Made by a program: the position numbers and the translations under genes
NCBI GenBank assembly: GCA_013178375.1
Contig: JABLXQ010000007.1
Location: 1 to 64,000 of the forward strand
Reading direction: 5' to 3'
Length of the DNA stretch: 64,000 nucleotides
Source of the DNA: Gammaproteobacteria bacterium
GTDB lineage: Bacteria; Pseudomonadota; Gammaproteobacteria; Pseudomonadales; Ketobacteraceae
Shown here: positions 18,188-27,701 of the stretch, piece after piece
Numbering within the stretch: the first letter of the stretch is position 1
Layout of the letters: every line of letters starts with the position of its first letter
Notes under the pieces: model-generated
Seen by the model: the letters and a program-made list of their open reading frames with translations, nothing else
Databases searched by the model: none
What the model was told of the DNA's origin: nothing

Positions 18188-18255
18188 AGTGCGCGCTCAG
18201 ATCCTGCAAGTTGAAAGATGCACTGCCTGCGGGGCGGTATTTCCAGGGCCCGCGA

Positions 18256-19044
18256 TCAAATGGGAATTTCCACCATGCTGTCCAGGGAATCGCGAATTTC
18301 CAGTTCCTTGGTGGCGACCTTCTTGAACAATCCGCCCATGGCCTGTTCCGCCACATACCCGGCCAGTTGCTCCGGGGCCACTGGCGGCGTCACCAGGGGC
18401 GGCATGGGCGACGGGCTTTCGATGTCCGGCACGGCCTGATCCACGGATTTGCGCAATTCCGACTCCAGCTCAGAGCCCACTACCGGTTGCGTTGCCTGCT
18501 CCGCTGCCTGCCGGGCAGCTACCAGCTCGCCGTACAGCTGGATGGCGCCGTTGGCATGCAGCCGTTCGGTGATCGCCGGCAGCAAGGCGTCCTTCACTGC
18601 CGCACCACCCTCTGCCATCAGGTAATCCGTGGCGGCAGATTCCGGCGCATCCAGCAGGCCCTGCAATTTCGCGGTATCCATATTCACAATCATGTCTTTC
18701 AGGATCGGGCCCGCCACGGGAATGGCGTCTTCCGCCGCACGGTTGATCAGTGTTTCCAGCAGGGTGGCCTGGGGATCGCGCTGCAGGTCCCGGGCCACGC
18801 CGATAGCCAGTCCCAGGGGTGGGGGCAGCAGAATGCGTACCAGCGGGTCATCCAGATATCCGCCGGTGACGGCCAGTCCACCGATGACGGAGTCGATACC
18901 CTGGGCCAGCAACTCACTGAATTTGCCGGCCAGCATTTGCTGAACCCTGTTCTCGACGGAGGACTGCAGATCCTCGACAAAATTGGCGCAACCGGCAGAG
19001 AAAAGCCCTATCAGCAGAATTGTCGCAAAACGAACCATAGTCAT
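18256..19044 (-). CDS. DUF4197-family lipoprotein
   Basis: Exported lipoprotein of 262 residues. The signal sequence MTMVRFATILLIGLFSAGC has the lipobox SAGC. The body holds the DUF4197 region, including LDDPLVRILLPPPL, INRAAEDAIP and APESAATDYL, which is typical of this family of unknown function. A Pro-rich linker near residue 205 precedes a short C-terminal helix. ATG 19044 is chosen because it begins the signal peptide; the frame continues to 19245 without coding character. It is divergent from the PreP protease gene, sharing a 187-base promoter region. Confidence 0.8.
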   Translation of the reverse strand: MTMVRFATILLIGLFSAGCANFVEDLQSSVENRVQQMLAGKFSELLAQGIDSVIGGLAVTGGYLDDPLVRILLPPPLGLAIGVARDLQRDPQATLLETLINRAAEDAIPVAGPILKDMIVNMDTAKLQGLLDAPESAATDYLMAEGGAAVKDALLPAITERLHANGAIQLYGELVAARQAAEQATQPVVGSELESELRKSVDQAVPDIESPSPMPPLVTPPVAPEQLAGYVAEQAMGGLFKKVATKELEIRDSLDSMVEIPI

Positions 19045-19231
19045 TGTCTGGGTTGGAAAGTGGAAACGGGGCGCCATTCTAGCACGGGGACATAAGGCAT
19101 CCGGCGTGACGCGGCTTCGCTTTTGGGCAGAACAGGCTTTTGTCCAAATTGGCTTTTGAACAGCCCGGTGAAATACTATCCTTGATTGAGATTGACCAAT
19201 GCCTATCACCTGATGGAAGCCGTACCCCGAC

Positions 19232-22192
19232 ATGACCAGTTTCATTCAACCGGAACAACAGAAGATCTGCCATCCCAGCTTCGAATGGCTGCGCACCGAA
19301 GCCATTGAATCCCTGCATGTTCTGGTGTCCGAATACCGGCACAAGGTGACCGGTGCCATGCACTATCACCTGTCCGCAGACAACGACGAGAACGTGTTTC
19401 TGGTGGCCCTGCGCACCATTCCCGTGGATTCCACCGGCGTGGCCCACATCCTCGAACACACCGTGCTGTGCGGCAGCGAGAAATACCCGGTGCGCGATCC
19501 CTTTTTCATGATGATCCGCCGCTCGCTGAATACGTTCATGAATGCCATGACCAGCGGCGACTGGACCGCCTATCCCTTTGCCAGCAAGAACCGCAAGGAT
19601 TTCGACAACCTGCTGTCGGTGTATCTGGACGCGGTGTTTTTCTCGCGGCTGGACCCGCTGGATTTTGCCCAGGAAGGCCACCGGCTGGAATTTGCTGACG
19701 CGCAAAACCCCCAGTCGGATCTGGTGTACAAGGGTGTGGTGTACAACGAAATGAAAGGCGCGATGAGTTCCGCCACCAGCGTGCTGTACGAGCAGCTCAA
19801 CCGCTACCTGTTTCCCACCACCACCTACCACTACAACAGCGGCGGCGATCCGGAATCGATTCCTGATCTGTCCTACGAACAGCTGAAAGCGTTTTACGAC
19901 ACGCACTATCATCCCAGCAACGCGGTGTTCATGACGTACGGCGACATTCCTGCCAACGATCATCAGCAAGCCATTCACGAACGCGCATTGCACCGGTTCC
20001 AGAAACTGGACCGCCATATCACGGTACCGAACGAAAAACGCTATCCCGCGCCGCTGAACGTGGAGACTGCCTTCAGTCATCTGCCGGAGGAAGACGAAAC
20101 CGCGCAGGAGGCGATCGAGAACAAGACCCACATCGTGCTGGGCTGGCTGCTGGGCCACAGCACCGATCTGGAAAGCCAGCTCAAAGCGCACCTGATGACC
20201 GACGTGCTGCTGGACAACAGCGCCGCGCCACTGCGCAAACTGCTGGAAACCGGCAACCTGGGCGCATCCCCTTCGCCGTTGTGCGGACTGGAAGATTCCA
20301 ACCGTGAAATGGCGTTCATGTGCGGCATCGAAGGCAGCTCGCCGGAAAAAGCCGCAGAACTGGAACGGCGCGTTGTGGAAGTGTTGCAGGATGTGGCGGA
20401 CAACGGCGTGCCGCAGGCGCGGCTGGAAGCGGCACTGCACCAGCTGGAACTGAGCCAGCGCGAAATCGGCGGCGATCATTATCCATATGGTTTGCAGCTG
20501 CTGATGTCAGCGGTGTCCACGGCGATTCATCGCGGTGATCCAGTGCAACTGCTGAACCTTGATCCGGTGCTGACAAAACTGCACGACGACATCAAGCAGC
20601 CCGACTATATCCAGAAACTGGTTAAGGAATGGCTGCTGGACAACCCGCACCGCGTGCGCATCGTGATGAAGCCGGATGACAAGCTGGAAGACAATCGCGA
20701 GCAGCAACTGAAACGTGATCTGGTGAATGTGAAAGCCGCGCTGAGCGAGCAGCAGAAACAGCAGCTGGTGGAACAGGCCGCCGCACTTCAGGCGCGTCAA
20801 CAACGCGAGGAAGACGAATCCATCCTGCCGAAAGTCGGGCTGGAAGACGTGCCGGCGCAAACACCGATGCCGCCGTTCACCGCGCAGGATCTCAAATCCG
20901 GCAAACACCATCTGTATGTGCGCGGCACCAACGGCCTGGTGTACCAGCAGATTTTTTACGATCTGCCCACGCTGCGTGACGAACAATTGCAACTGCTGCC
21001 GATGTTCAGCCATTTCGTTGGCGAACTGGGAGCGGGCCAGGATGATTATCTGGAAATCCAGGAACGTATTACCGCAGTGAGCGGCGGCGTGCACGGTTTC
21101 AGTGTGATGCGCGGGCTGATCGACAATGAACAGGCCGTGAAAGGCCTGATGGGCTTTTCCGGCAAGGCGCTGAAACGCAACAGCAGCGCGCTGGCGGATC
21201 TGATGCACCAGATCATCGAGCAGCCCCGCTATGACGAACGCGACCGCCTGCGGGAACTGGTGGCGCAACAACGGGCACGACTGGACCAGAGCATTACCGG
21301 GCAAGGCCATGCGCTGGCGATGGTAGCCGCCAGTAGCGGCATGAATCCGGCGGCGCGGATTTCCCATCAGGTGGGTGGCCTGGCCGGCATTCGCGCCATC
21401 AAGCAGCTGGATAACACGCTGTCGGACACTGGCAGGCTGGACGAACTGCAAACGCAGCTGGACGCCATGGCGCAGCAACTGAAAACCGGCCAGCGCCGGT
21501 TCCTTATCGTGGGCGAGCAGGATGCCACCGAGTCCACCGCGCACCATCTGGATACCATCTGGCAACCACAGCAGGGCAAGGACTACGCGGCGCTGGCGCT
21601 GGCGGAAGTGCGGGCGCAAGTCAGGCAGGCCTGGCTCACCAACACGCAAGTGAACTTCTGCGCCAAGGCGTATCCCACGGTGCCGGCAGATCATGCCGAC
21701 GCGGCGGTACTGACCGTGCTGGGCGGCTTTCTGCGCAACGGCTTTTTGCACCGCGCCATTCGCGAACAGGGCGGCGCCTACGGCGGCGGTGCATCGCAGG
21801 AATCCAACATTGCCGCGTTCCGTTTCTATTCCTACCGCGATCCACGTTTGAACGAAACCCTGCAGGATTTCGATGCATCAGTGGAATGGTTGCTGGGCCG
21901 CGAGCACGGTTATCAGCCGCTGGAAGAAGCAATTCTGGGCGTGATTGGGTCGCTGGACAAACCGGCGTCCCCTGCGGGCGAAGCCAAGCAGGCCTTCCAG
22001 AATCGCCTGTTCGGCCGCGATGATGAATTCCAGAAGCGCTTCCGCGAACGGGTACTGTGCACCACAGTGGCCGACCTGCAGCGGGTGGCGCAGACTTACC
22101 TGCAACCGGACAAAGCCAGCGCGGCGGTAATCAGCCACAAGGCAGCGTGGGACTCAGCGGGTCTGGAACATTTCGAAGTGAATCAGGTCTGA
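19232..22192 (+). CDS. Presequence-protease-like M16C zinc metallopeptidase
   Basis: Large insulinase-family peptidase of 986 residues, similar to the PreP/Cym1 group that degrades short unstructured peptides inside a closed chamber. The inverted zinc motif HILEH lies near residue 73, and the distal Glu is in VVYNEMKGAM near 170. A helical linker (about 480-540, rich in Gln, Glu and Lys) separates the two halves, and GGAYGGG near 850 belongs to the last domain. There is no signal peptide, so cytoplasmic peptide turnover is likely. It is followed after 6 bases by the small copper-block gene, but a functional link is doubtful. Confidence 0.9.
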   Translation: MTSFIQPEQQKICHPSFEWLRTEAIESLHVLVSEYRHKVTGAMHYHLSADNDENVFLVALRTIPVDSTGVAHILEHTVLCGSEKYPVRDPFFMMIRRSLNTFMNAMTSGDWTAYPFASKNRKDFDNLLSVYLDAVFFSRLDPLDFAQEGHRLEFADAQNPQSDLVYKGVVYNEMKGAMSSATSVLYEQLNRYLFPTTTYHYNSGGDPESIPDLSYEQLKAFYDTHYHPSNAVFMTYGDIPANDHQQAIHERALHRFQKLDRHITVPNEKRYPAPLNVETAFSHLPEEDETAQEAIENKTHIVLGWLLGHSTDLESQLKAHLMTDVLLDNSAAPLRKLLETGNLGASPSPLCGLEDSNREMAFMCGIEGSSPEKAAELERRVVEVLQDVADNGVPQARLEAALHQLELSQREIGGDHYPYGLQLLMSAVSTAIHRGDPVQLLNLDPVLTKLHDDIKQPDYIQKLVKEWLLDNPHRVRIVMKPDDKLEDNREQQLKRDLVNVKAALSEQQKQQLVEQAAALQARQQREEDESILPKVGLEDVPAQTPMPPFTAQDLKSGKHHLYVRGTNGLVYQQIFYDLPTLRDEQLQLLPMFSHFVGELGAGQDDYLEIQERITAVSGGVHGFSVMRGLIDNEQAVKGLMGFSGKALKRNSSALADLMHQIIEQPRYDERDRLRELVAQQRARLDQSITGQGHALAMVAASSGMNPAARISHQVGGLAGIRAIKQLDNTLSDTGRLDELQTQLDAMAQQLKTGQRRFLIVGEQDATESTAHHLDTIWQPQQGKDYAALALAEVRAQVRQAWLTNTQVNFCAKAYPTVPADHADAAVLTVLGGFLRNGFLHRAIREQGGAYGGGASQESNIAAFRFYSYRDPRLNETLQDFDASVEWLLGREHGYQPLEEAILGVIGSLDKPASPAGEAKQAFQNRLFGRDDEFQKRFRERVLCTTVADLQRVAQTYLQPDKASAAVISHKAAWDSAGLEHFEVNQV

Positions 22193-22198
22193 CCATTG

Positions 22199-22591
22199 AT
22201 GAAGACACTGCACCTGCGCGCACTGGTTGGTTTGCTGCTGCTGACACTGTTCAGCCAGACGCTGCTGGCCGCAACGCGCATGGTGCATTGTGCCTTTGCT
22301 GCCAATGTTGCAGCGCAGGAATCCGGGCAACAGCATTGTCATGAGGAAGGACATGAAGGCGCTGTTGCCGCGCACATCACTGCCACGGATTCATCGCCTG
22401 GCAACCCACAACACTCCCCCGACTGCCAGCCCGATTGTTCCTGCTGCTGGAATGCCTGTTCCGCCAGCCTGCTGGTCGACACCTGCTCTGCACTGACGTT
22501 GATTCCCGTCACTGAAACCTATCACGCCACCAGCGAGCTGTTGCCGGCATCGCCGGTGGAACAGTCACTGCGCCCGCCCCGCTTCGCCTGA
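22199..22591 (+). CDS. Small exported Cys/His-rich protein (CopL-like)
   Basis: Predicted periplasmic protein of 130 residues with an N-terminal signal peptide (about residues 1-24). The mature part has a His/Glu patch (QQHCHEEGHEG) and a Cys cluster (DCQPDCSCCWNAC), suited to metal binding. Its position directly before the multicopper oxidase CopA and CopB recalls CopL, the small leader protein of copper operons in Xanthomonas and relatives. Sequence similarity to CopL is only in composition, so the name is tentative. ATG 22199 begins 6 bases after the protease stop. Confidence 0.6.
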   Translation: MKTLHLRALVGLLLLTLFSQTLLAATRMVHCAFAANVAAQESGQQHCHEEGHEGAVAAHITATDSSPGNPQHSPDCQPDCSCCWNACSASLLVDTCSALTLIPVTETYHATSELLPASPVEQSLRPPRFA

Positions 22592-22728
22592 CCCAGGCAA
22601 GTTGCGCCTGCGATTTGGCGCAGCTCTGCATTTCCAATTGAGCATTGTAAAAATTGGCTGATGGAAGCGCTCGTTGCCGTGGCACGAATGATTCCGCCAA
22701 CATCCTGTCCACTCATGGATTTCGTGAC

Positions 22729-24537
22729 ATGAAGAATACATTTCACATCAATCGCAACGGCCTCACACGCCGCCAGTTTGTACTGGGCACGGCGGGCGCG
22801 GGCACGCTGCTGGCGCTGGGGCAATCACGCAACCTGCGGGCTGCAACAGCACCTGCCGACGCCATGCAGACCCTGCGCGGTAACCGCTTCGACCTGAACC
22901 TGAATTACACGCAGGTGAATTTCACCGGCAAGCCGGCCACCGCCACCACTGTCAATGGCGGCCTGCCCGGCCCCATCCTGCGCTGGAAACAGGGCGACAG
23001 CGTGACTCTGCGCGTGACCAACCAGCTGGCGCAACACAGTTCCGTGCACTGGCACGGCATCATACTGCCGACTGAAATGGACGGCGTGCCCGGCATGAGT
23101 TTCGACGGCATTCATCCGGGCCAGACCTTCGAGTACCGCTTCAAGGTGCAGCAGAGCGGCACCTACTGGTATCACAGCCATTCCCACATGCAGGAGCAGA
23201 CCGGCCTCTACGGTGCCATCGTGATCGATCCGATCGAACCCGATCCGGTGCAGGCCGACCGCGACTATGTGGTGATGCTGTCGGACTGGAGCGACGACGA
23301 TCCGGATGATGTACACGCGCGCCTGAAAAAAATGAGCCACTACTACAATTTCCGCGAGCGCACCGCCGGTGATCTGTGGCGCGACATTCGTGACAAGGGC
23401 GTGGCACAGACCTGGAATGAACGCGCCATGTGGAACCAGATGCGCATGAGCGAGAACGACATTTCCGACGTGAACGGTTATGCCTACACATTCCTGATGA
23501 ACGGGCAGACGCCGGCGCAAGGCTGGAACGCACTGTTCAAACGCGGCGAAAAAATCCGTCTGCGTTTCATCAACGCCGCAGCGATGACTTTTTTCGATGT
23601 GCGCATTCCCGGCCTGAAAATGAAAGTGGTGGCTGCCGATGGCCAGTTGATCGATCCGGTGAGCGTGGATGATTTTCGTATCGGCGTGGCGGAAACCTAC
23701 GATGTCATTGTGGAGCCGGAAGACGACATGGCTTACAGCATTTTCGCGCAGGCGATCGATCGCACCGGTTATGCGCGGGGCAACCTGACGCCGGATCTGT
23801 CACTGCAGGCAGAGATTCCCGCCCTGGACCCGGTGCCGGTGCTGGGGCACGGCGATATGGGCATGAACATGGACATGTCACACGGTGAACATGCCGGGCA
23901 CGACATGGCCGGCATGGATCACAGCACAATGGACCACAGCAGCATGAATCACGCCATGCAGCAGAAGCCGAAAATGGGCACGGGCAAAGCCGGTTTCGGC
24001 AGCGCTGCGGCCATCGTGCATGCGAAAACCGAATCCGGCCCGCAGGTGGACATGGTGGCTGATGCGCCACAATATAAACTGGATGATCCCGGCATCGGCC
24101 TGCGCAATCACCAGAAAAATTTCGGCCGTCGCGTACTGACTTATTACGATCTGTGCAACTACTACCCCACCCCTGACCCTCGCGAACCTGGCCGGGAAAT
24201 CCAGCTGCATCTGACCGGCAACATGCACCGGTATCTGTGGTCGTTCGACGGCATTCCCTTCAGCGAGGCCGAACCGATTCACCTGAAATATGGCGAGCGC
24301 GTCCGCTTCACGCTGGTGAACGACACCATGATGAATCACCCGATTCATCTGCACGGCATGTGGAGCGATCTGGAGACCGGCGATGCACGCTACATTCCGC
24401 GCAAGCATACCGTCATCGTGCAACCGGGCAGCAAGATCAGTTATCTGGTCACCGCCGATGCAAAAGGCCGCTGGGCCTACCACTGCCATCTGCTCTATCA
24501 CATGATGGGCATGATGCGCGAAGTGCGGGTGAGCTGA
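22729..24537 (+). CDS. copA: Copper-resistance multicopper oxidase CopA/PcoA
   Basis: Periplasmic oxidase of 602 residues that oxidises Cu(I) to less toxic Cu(II). The twin-arginine signal TRRQFVLG is followed by three cupredoxin domains. Copper ligands are HWHG (near residue 107), WYHSHSHMQ (near 146), HPIHLHG (near 540) and HCHLLYHMM near the C-terminus. A Met/His-rich insert (about 370-415, with repeats such as MDHSTMDHSSM) binds extra copper, as in PcoA. ATG 22729 starts the Tat signal; the longer frame from 22654 would bury it. It is in one direction with CopB and the ATPase, forming an export and detoxification set. Confidence 0.93.
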   Translation: MKNTFHINRNGLTRRQFVLGTAGAGTLLALGQSRNLRAATAPADAMQTLRGNRFDLNLNYTQVNFTGKPATATTVNGGLPGPILRWKQGDSVTLRVTNQLAQHSSVHWHGIILPTEMDGVPGMSFDGIHPGQTFEYRFKVQQSGTYWYHSHSHMQEQTGLYGAIVIDPIEPDPVQADRDYVVMLSDWSDDDPDDVHARLKKMSHYYNFRERTAGDLWRDIRDKGVAQTWNERAMWNQMRMSENDISDVNGYAYTFLMNGQTPAQGWNALFKRGEKIRLRFINAAAMTFFDVRIPGLKMKVVAADGQLIDPVSVDDFRIGVAETYDVIVEPEDDMAYSIFAQAIDRTGYARGNLTPDLSLQAEIPALDPVPVLGHGDMGMNMDMSHGEHAGHDMAGMDHSTMDHSSMNHAMQQKPKMGTGKAGFGSAAAIVHAKTESGPQVDMVADAPQYKLDDPGIGLRNHQKNFGRRVLTYYDLCNYYPTPDPREPGREIQLHLTGNMHRYLWSFDGIPFSEAEPIHLKYGERVRFTLVNDTMMNHPIHLHGMWSDLETGDARYIPRKHTVIVQPGSKISYLVTADAKGRWAYHCHLLYHMMGMMREVRVS

Positions 24538-24549
24538 GGGAGAATGCCA

Positions 24550-25284
24550 ATGAAAGCAAATATGAAATTTCTGCCTGCAACAGCATTGATGACAGCAGCC
24601 TTACTTGCCGGCAACGGCGCATCCGCGATGGATGAGCACCGCTGGCTGACCGGTATCAATCTGGATCAGCTGGAACTGCGCGACACTGACGATGGCAACG
24701 TCACTGCATGGGACGCGCAAGTCTGGCTGGGGGATGACCTGAACAAATTCATTCTCAATGGTGAAGGCGAGTATCTACACGGTGACAAAGGGCATGACAG
24801 CGAAACCGAAGAAGCCGAGCTGCAACTGCTGTACAGCCGCGCCGTGGCGGCGTACTGGGATTTTCAGATGGGCTGGCGTGGAGACCTGCAACCGGAGCCT
24901 GAACGACACTGGCTGGCACTGGGCCTGCAGGGACTGGCACCCTGGTTCATCGATGTGAACGCCACGTTTTTTGTCGGCAATGAGGAGCGCACAGCGCTGC
25001 GGCTGGGCCTTGAATACGAACTGATGTTCACCCAGAAACTCGCGCTGGTGCCGGAGATCGAACTCAATGCCTACGGCAGGAACGATCCGGAAATTGGCAC
25101 GGGTGCGGGGCTGTCCGACCTGGGAGCAGGCTTGCGGCTGCGGTATGAAATCACCCGGGAATTTGCGCCCTACATCGGCATACACTACTGGAAGCAATAC
25201 GGCAATACGGCGGAGTTTTCCCGCACTGATGAGGAAGAAACCGATGGCGCGGAGGCGGTGGCAGGACTGCACTTCTGGTTCTGA
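24550..25284 (+). CDS. copB: Copper-resistance protein CopB/PcoB
   Basis: Outer-membrane beta-barrel of 244 residues. A signal peptide (about 1-27, ending ASA) is followed directly by the conserved CopB barrel, with paired strands such as RHWLALGLQG and ALRLGLEYELMF and a terminal aromatic FWF. The Met/His-rich N-terminal segment seen in many CopB proteins is missing; that role may be taken by the Met-rich insert in the oxidase. GAGGGAG (24536-24542), overlapping the copA stop, is well placed for ATG 24550; ATG 24544 is too close. Confidence 0.9.
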   Translation: MKANMKFLPATALMTAALLAGNGASAMDEHRWLTGINLDQLELRDTDDGNVTAWDAQVWLGDDLNKFILNGEGEYLHGDKGHDSETEEAELQLLYSRAVAAYWDFQMGWRGDLQPEPERHWLALGLQGLAPWFIDVNATFFVGNEERTALRLGLEYELMFTQKLALVPEIELNAYGRNDPEIGTGAGLSDLGAGLRLRYEITREFAPYIGIHYWKQYGNTAEFSRTDEEETDGAEAVAGLHFWF

Positions 25285-25310
25285 GAACCCCGACAAAATG
25301 GAATAAGAAG

Positions 25311-25378
25311 TCCCGACTGCTTTTTTAAAATCCCGACTTTTTATGATTCCGACTTTTTATAATCCCGATGTTGACTGC
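25311..25378 (+). repeat. 16-bp-period tandem repeats before the Cu+ ATPase promoter
   Basis: Four related units begin TCCCGAC or a variant: 25311-25330 (20 bp, with 4 extra bases), 25331-25346, 25347-25362 and 25363-25378. Units 2 and 3 share CCGACTTTTTAT. The array lies right after copB and runs into the ATPase operator, so it may be a helical-phase binding array or simple slippage. Confidence 0.7.
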
Positions 25379-25425
25379 TTGACTCATGCCTCGACTCCAG
25401 GGTTTAGCATGAGTCTGCAGTCAAC
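25370..25425 (+). promoter_or_regulatory. Dyad and MerR/CueR-type promoter of the Cu+ ATPase gene
   Basis: TTGACT at 25379-25384 and a TTAGCAT -10 element near 25404-25410 are separated by 19 bases, the long spacer of MerR/CueR-controlled promoters. The same stretch lies in a two-part inverted repeat: ACTCATGC (25382-25389) with GCATGAGT (25407-25414), and GTTGACTGC (25370-25378) with GCAGTCAAC (25417-25425). The outer dyad could also fold as an mRNA hairpin just before the ribosome site AAAGGAGG (25427-25434). No CueR gene is in view. Confidence 0.55.
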
Positions 25426-25442
25426 CAAAGGAGGACATCAAC

Positions 25443-27683
25443 ATGACCGCAATCCAGCACACTGATTTATTGATTGACGGCGCCAAGTGCGCTAGCTGCG
25501 TGAGCAAAATTGAAACCGCCTTGCAAAACGTGCCAGGCGTGCAACAGGCCAGCATGAATCTGGCCCAGCGCAGCGCCAGCATCGATGGCAATGCCATGCC
25601 GGAAGATCTGGTGTGCGCCATCGAAAAGGCCGGTTACAAGGCCACCGTGGTGCAGAGCGAAAACGAGGCCGATTTGCTGTCGGAGAGCGAACAGGCCGAC
25701 GCGAAGAACTACCGCGCGCGCCTGCGTGACATGATTCTCGCACTGGCACTGGGTGCACCGCTGATGCTGTATGGGGTCCTCGGCGGCGAGATGATGATTC
25801 ACACCACGCAGCAGCAGATCGGCTGGCTGGTGGTGGGTGTGCTTACCCTCGCCGTACTGGTGTTTCCGGGCCGCCATTTTTTTACAGGCGCGTGGAAATC
25901 CATCCGCAACCGCACCGCCACCATGGACACACTGATTGCACTCGGCACCGGCACCGCCTGGCTCTATTCCATGCTGGTGGCCGCATTTCCGCAGTTTTTT
26001 CCCGAACAATCCCGCCACATTTATTTTGAAGCCAGCGCCATGATCATCGGCCTGGTCAACCTGGGCCTGGCGCTGGAAATAAAAGCGCGAGGTCGCACGT
26101 CGCAGGCCATCAAGCGGCTGATTGGACTGCAGGTAAAAACCGCACGGGTGATTCGCAACGGCAATGAAGTCGATATTCCGCTGGCACTGGTACAGGTGAA
26201 CGATCGGGTGCGCGTGCGGCCCGGCGAAAAAATTCCGGTGGACGGCACGGTGACCGAAGGCCACAGCAGCATCGACGAATCCATGCTGACCGGCGAGCCC
26301 ATGCCGGTGGAAAAATCGGTGGGCGCCGATGTGGCGGCGGGCACTCTCAACAAAACCAGCACCCTGATTTTCACCGCTACCCGCGTCGGCAAGGACACCG
26401 CGCTGGCCCGCATCATCGACATGGTGAAACGCGCGCAAAGTTCAAAGCCCGCCATTGGCCGGCTGGCCGATTCCATCGCCAGTGTGTTCGTACCTGTCGT
26501 AATGCTGATTGCCGTCGCCAGCGCAATCGCCTGGTTTGTGTTTGGCCCGCAACCGGCGCTGTCGTTCGCACTGGTATCCGCCACCACCGTGCTGATCATC
26601 GCCTGCCCCTGCGCACTTGGCCTCGCCACCCCCATGTCGATCATGGTCGGCGTGGGCAAGGCGGCGGAAAATGGCATCCTGATCCGCAACGGTGATGCGC
26701 TGCAGACAGCGGCGAAGCTGGACATCATGGTGCTGGATAAAACCGGCACGATTACGCAGGGCAGACCACGGGTCACCGCCATTCACACCACAGGCAGTGC
26801 AGATGAAAATGCCGTGCTGCAACTGGCCGCCAGCCTAGAAGCCGGATCGGAACATGCACTGGCACAGGCGCTCACCGATGCAGCGCAGGAAAAAAGCCTG
26901 CCCCTGTTGCCGGCGGAAAACTTCACTGCCATTCCCGGCCAGGGCGTACGCGGAAACGTTGACCGGAAAAAACTGCTGTTCGGCAATCGCAAGCTGATGC
27001 AGGAAAACACCATCGAGCTGCACGCGCACGAAGCCCTTGCACAGCAACTGGCGGCGCAGGGACAGACCCCGGTGTATTTCGCCATCGACGACAAGCTGGC
27101 CGCCATCATCGCCATCGCCGACCCGGTGAAAAGTGATTCTGTCGCTGCGATCCAGCGTCTGCAACGGCATGGCATGCGGGTAATCATGCTCACGGGTGAC
27201 AACGCCGTCACAGCAAAAGCCATCGCCGATCAGGTCGGCATCACCGAATTTTTTGCCGAGGTTCTGCCGCAACACAAGGCCGACAAAGTGAAGGAATTGC
27301 AGGCCGATGGCGCCATCGTCGGCATGACCGGCGACGGCATCAACGACGCACCGGCGCTGGCCCAGGCGGATGTTGGATTTGCCATCGGCACCGGTACCGA
27401 TGTGGCGATTGAAAGCGCCGGCATCACGCTGATGCGCGGATCACTGCACGGAATTGCGGATGCGATTGCCATCAGCCAGGCCACTCTGCGCAATATCCGG
27501 CAGAACCTGCTGGGCGCGTTCATCTACAATGTGGCGGGAATTCCCATCGCGGCGGGCGTGCTCTACCCCTTCTTTGGCCTGTTGCTGAACCCGGTGGTGG
27601 CCGGTGCGGCGATGGCACTGTCATCCGTGACCGTGGTGAGCAACGCCAACCGGCTGCGCTGGTTCAAGCCGGCGCAGCATTGA
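25443..27683 (+). CDS. copA: Cu(I)-exporting P1B-type ATPase
   Basis: Inner-membrane pump of 746 residues that moves Cu(I) out of the cytoplasm. One N-terminal HMA domain has the ligand pair CASC near residue 16. About eight membrane helices follow, with the copper site CPC in [12 protein letters not shown] near 390. The actuator TGE ([10 protein letters not shown]), phosphorylation DKTGTIT, nucleotide-domain GSEHALAQA and hinge [10 protein letters not shown] are all intact. The strong ribosome site and own metal-type promoter suggest separate induction by copper, with the oxidase and CopB encoded just upstream acting in the periplasm. Confidence 0.96.
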   Translation: MTAIQHTDLLIDGAKCASCVSKIETALQNVPGVQQASMNLAQRSASIDGNAMPEDLVCAIEKAGYKATVVQSENEADLLSESEQADAKNYRARLRDMILALALGAPLMLYGVLGGEMMIHTTQQQIGWLVVGVLTLAVLVFPGRHFFTGAWKSIRNRTATMDTLIALGTGTAWLYSMLVAAFPQFFPEQSRHIYFEASAMIIGLVNLGLALEIKARGRTSQAIKRLIGLQVKTARVIRNGNEVDIPLALVQVNDRVRVRPGEKIPVDGTVTEGHSSIDESMLTGEPMPVEKSVGADVAAGTLNKTSTLIFTATRVGKDTALARIIDMVKRAQSSKPAIGRLADSIASVFVPVVMLIAVASAIAWFVFGPQPALSFALVSATTVLIIACPCALGLATPMSIMVGVGKAAENGILIRNGDALQTAAKLDIMVLDKTGTITQGRPRVTAIHTTGSADENAVLQLAASLEAGSEHALAQALTDAAQEKSLPLLPAENFTAIPGQGVRGNVDRKKLLFGNRKLMQENTIELHAHEALAQQLAAQGQTPVYFAIDDKLAAIIAIADPVKSDSVAAIQRLQRHGMRVIMLTGDNAVTAKAIADQVGITEFFAEVLPQHKADKVKELQADGAIVGMTGDGINDAPALAQADVGFAIGTGTDVAIESAGITLMRGSLHGIADAIAISQATLRNIRQNLLGAFIYNVAGIPIAAGVLYPFFGLLLNPVVAGAAMALSSVTVVSNANRLRWFKPAQH

Positions 27684-27701
27684 GGGCAGCCCTGGAAAAT
27701 A

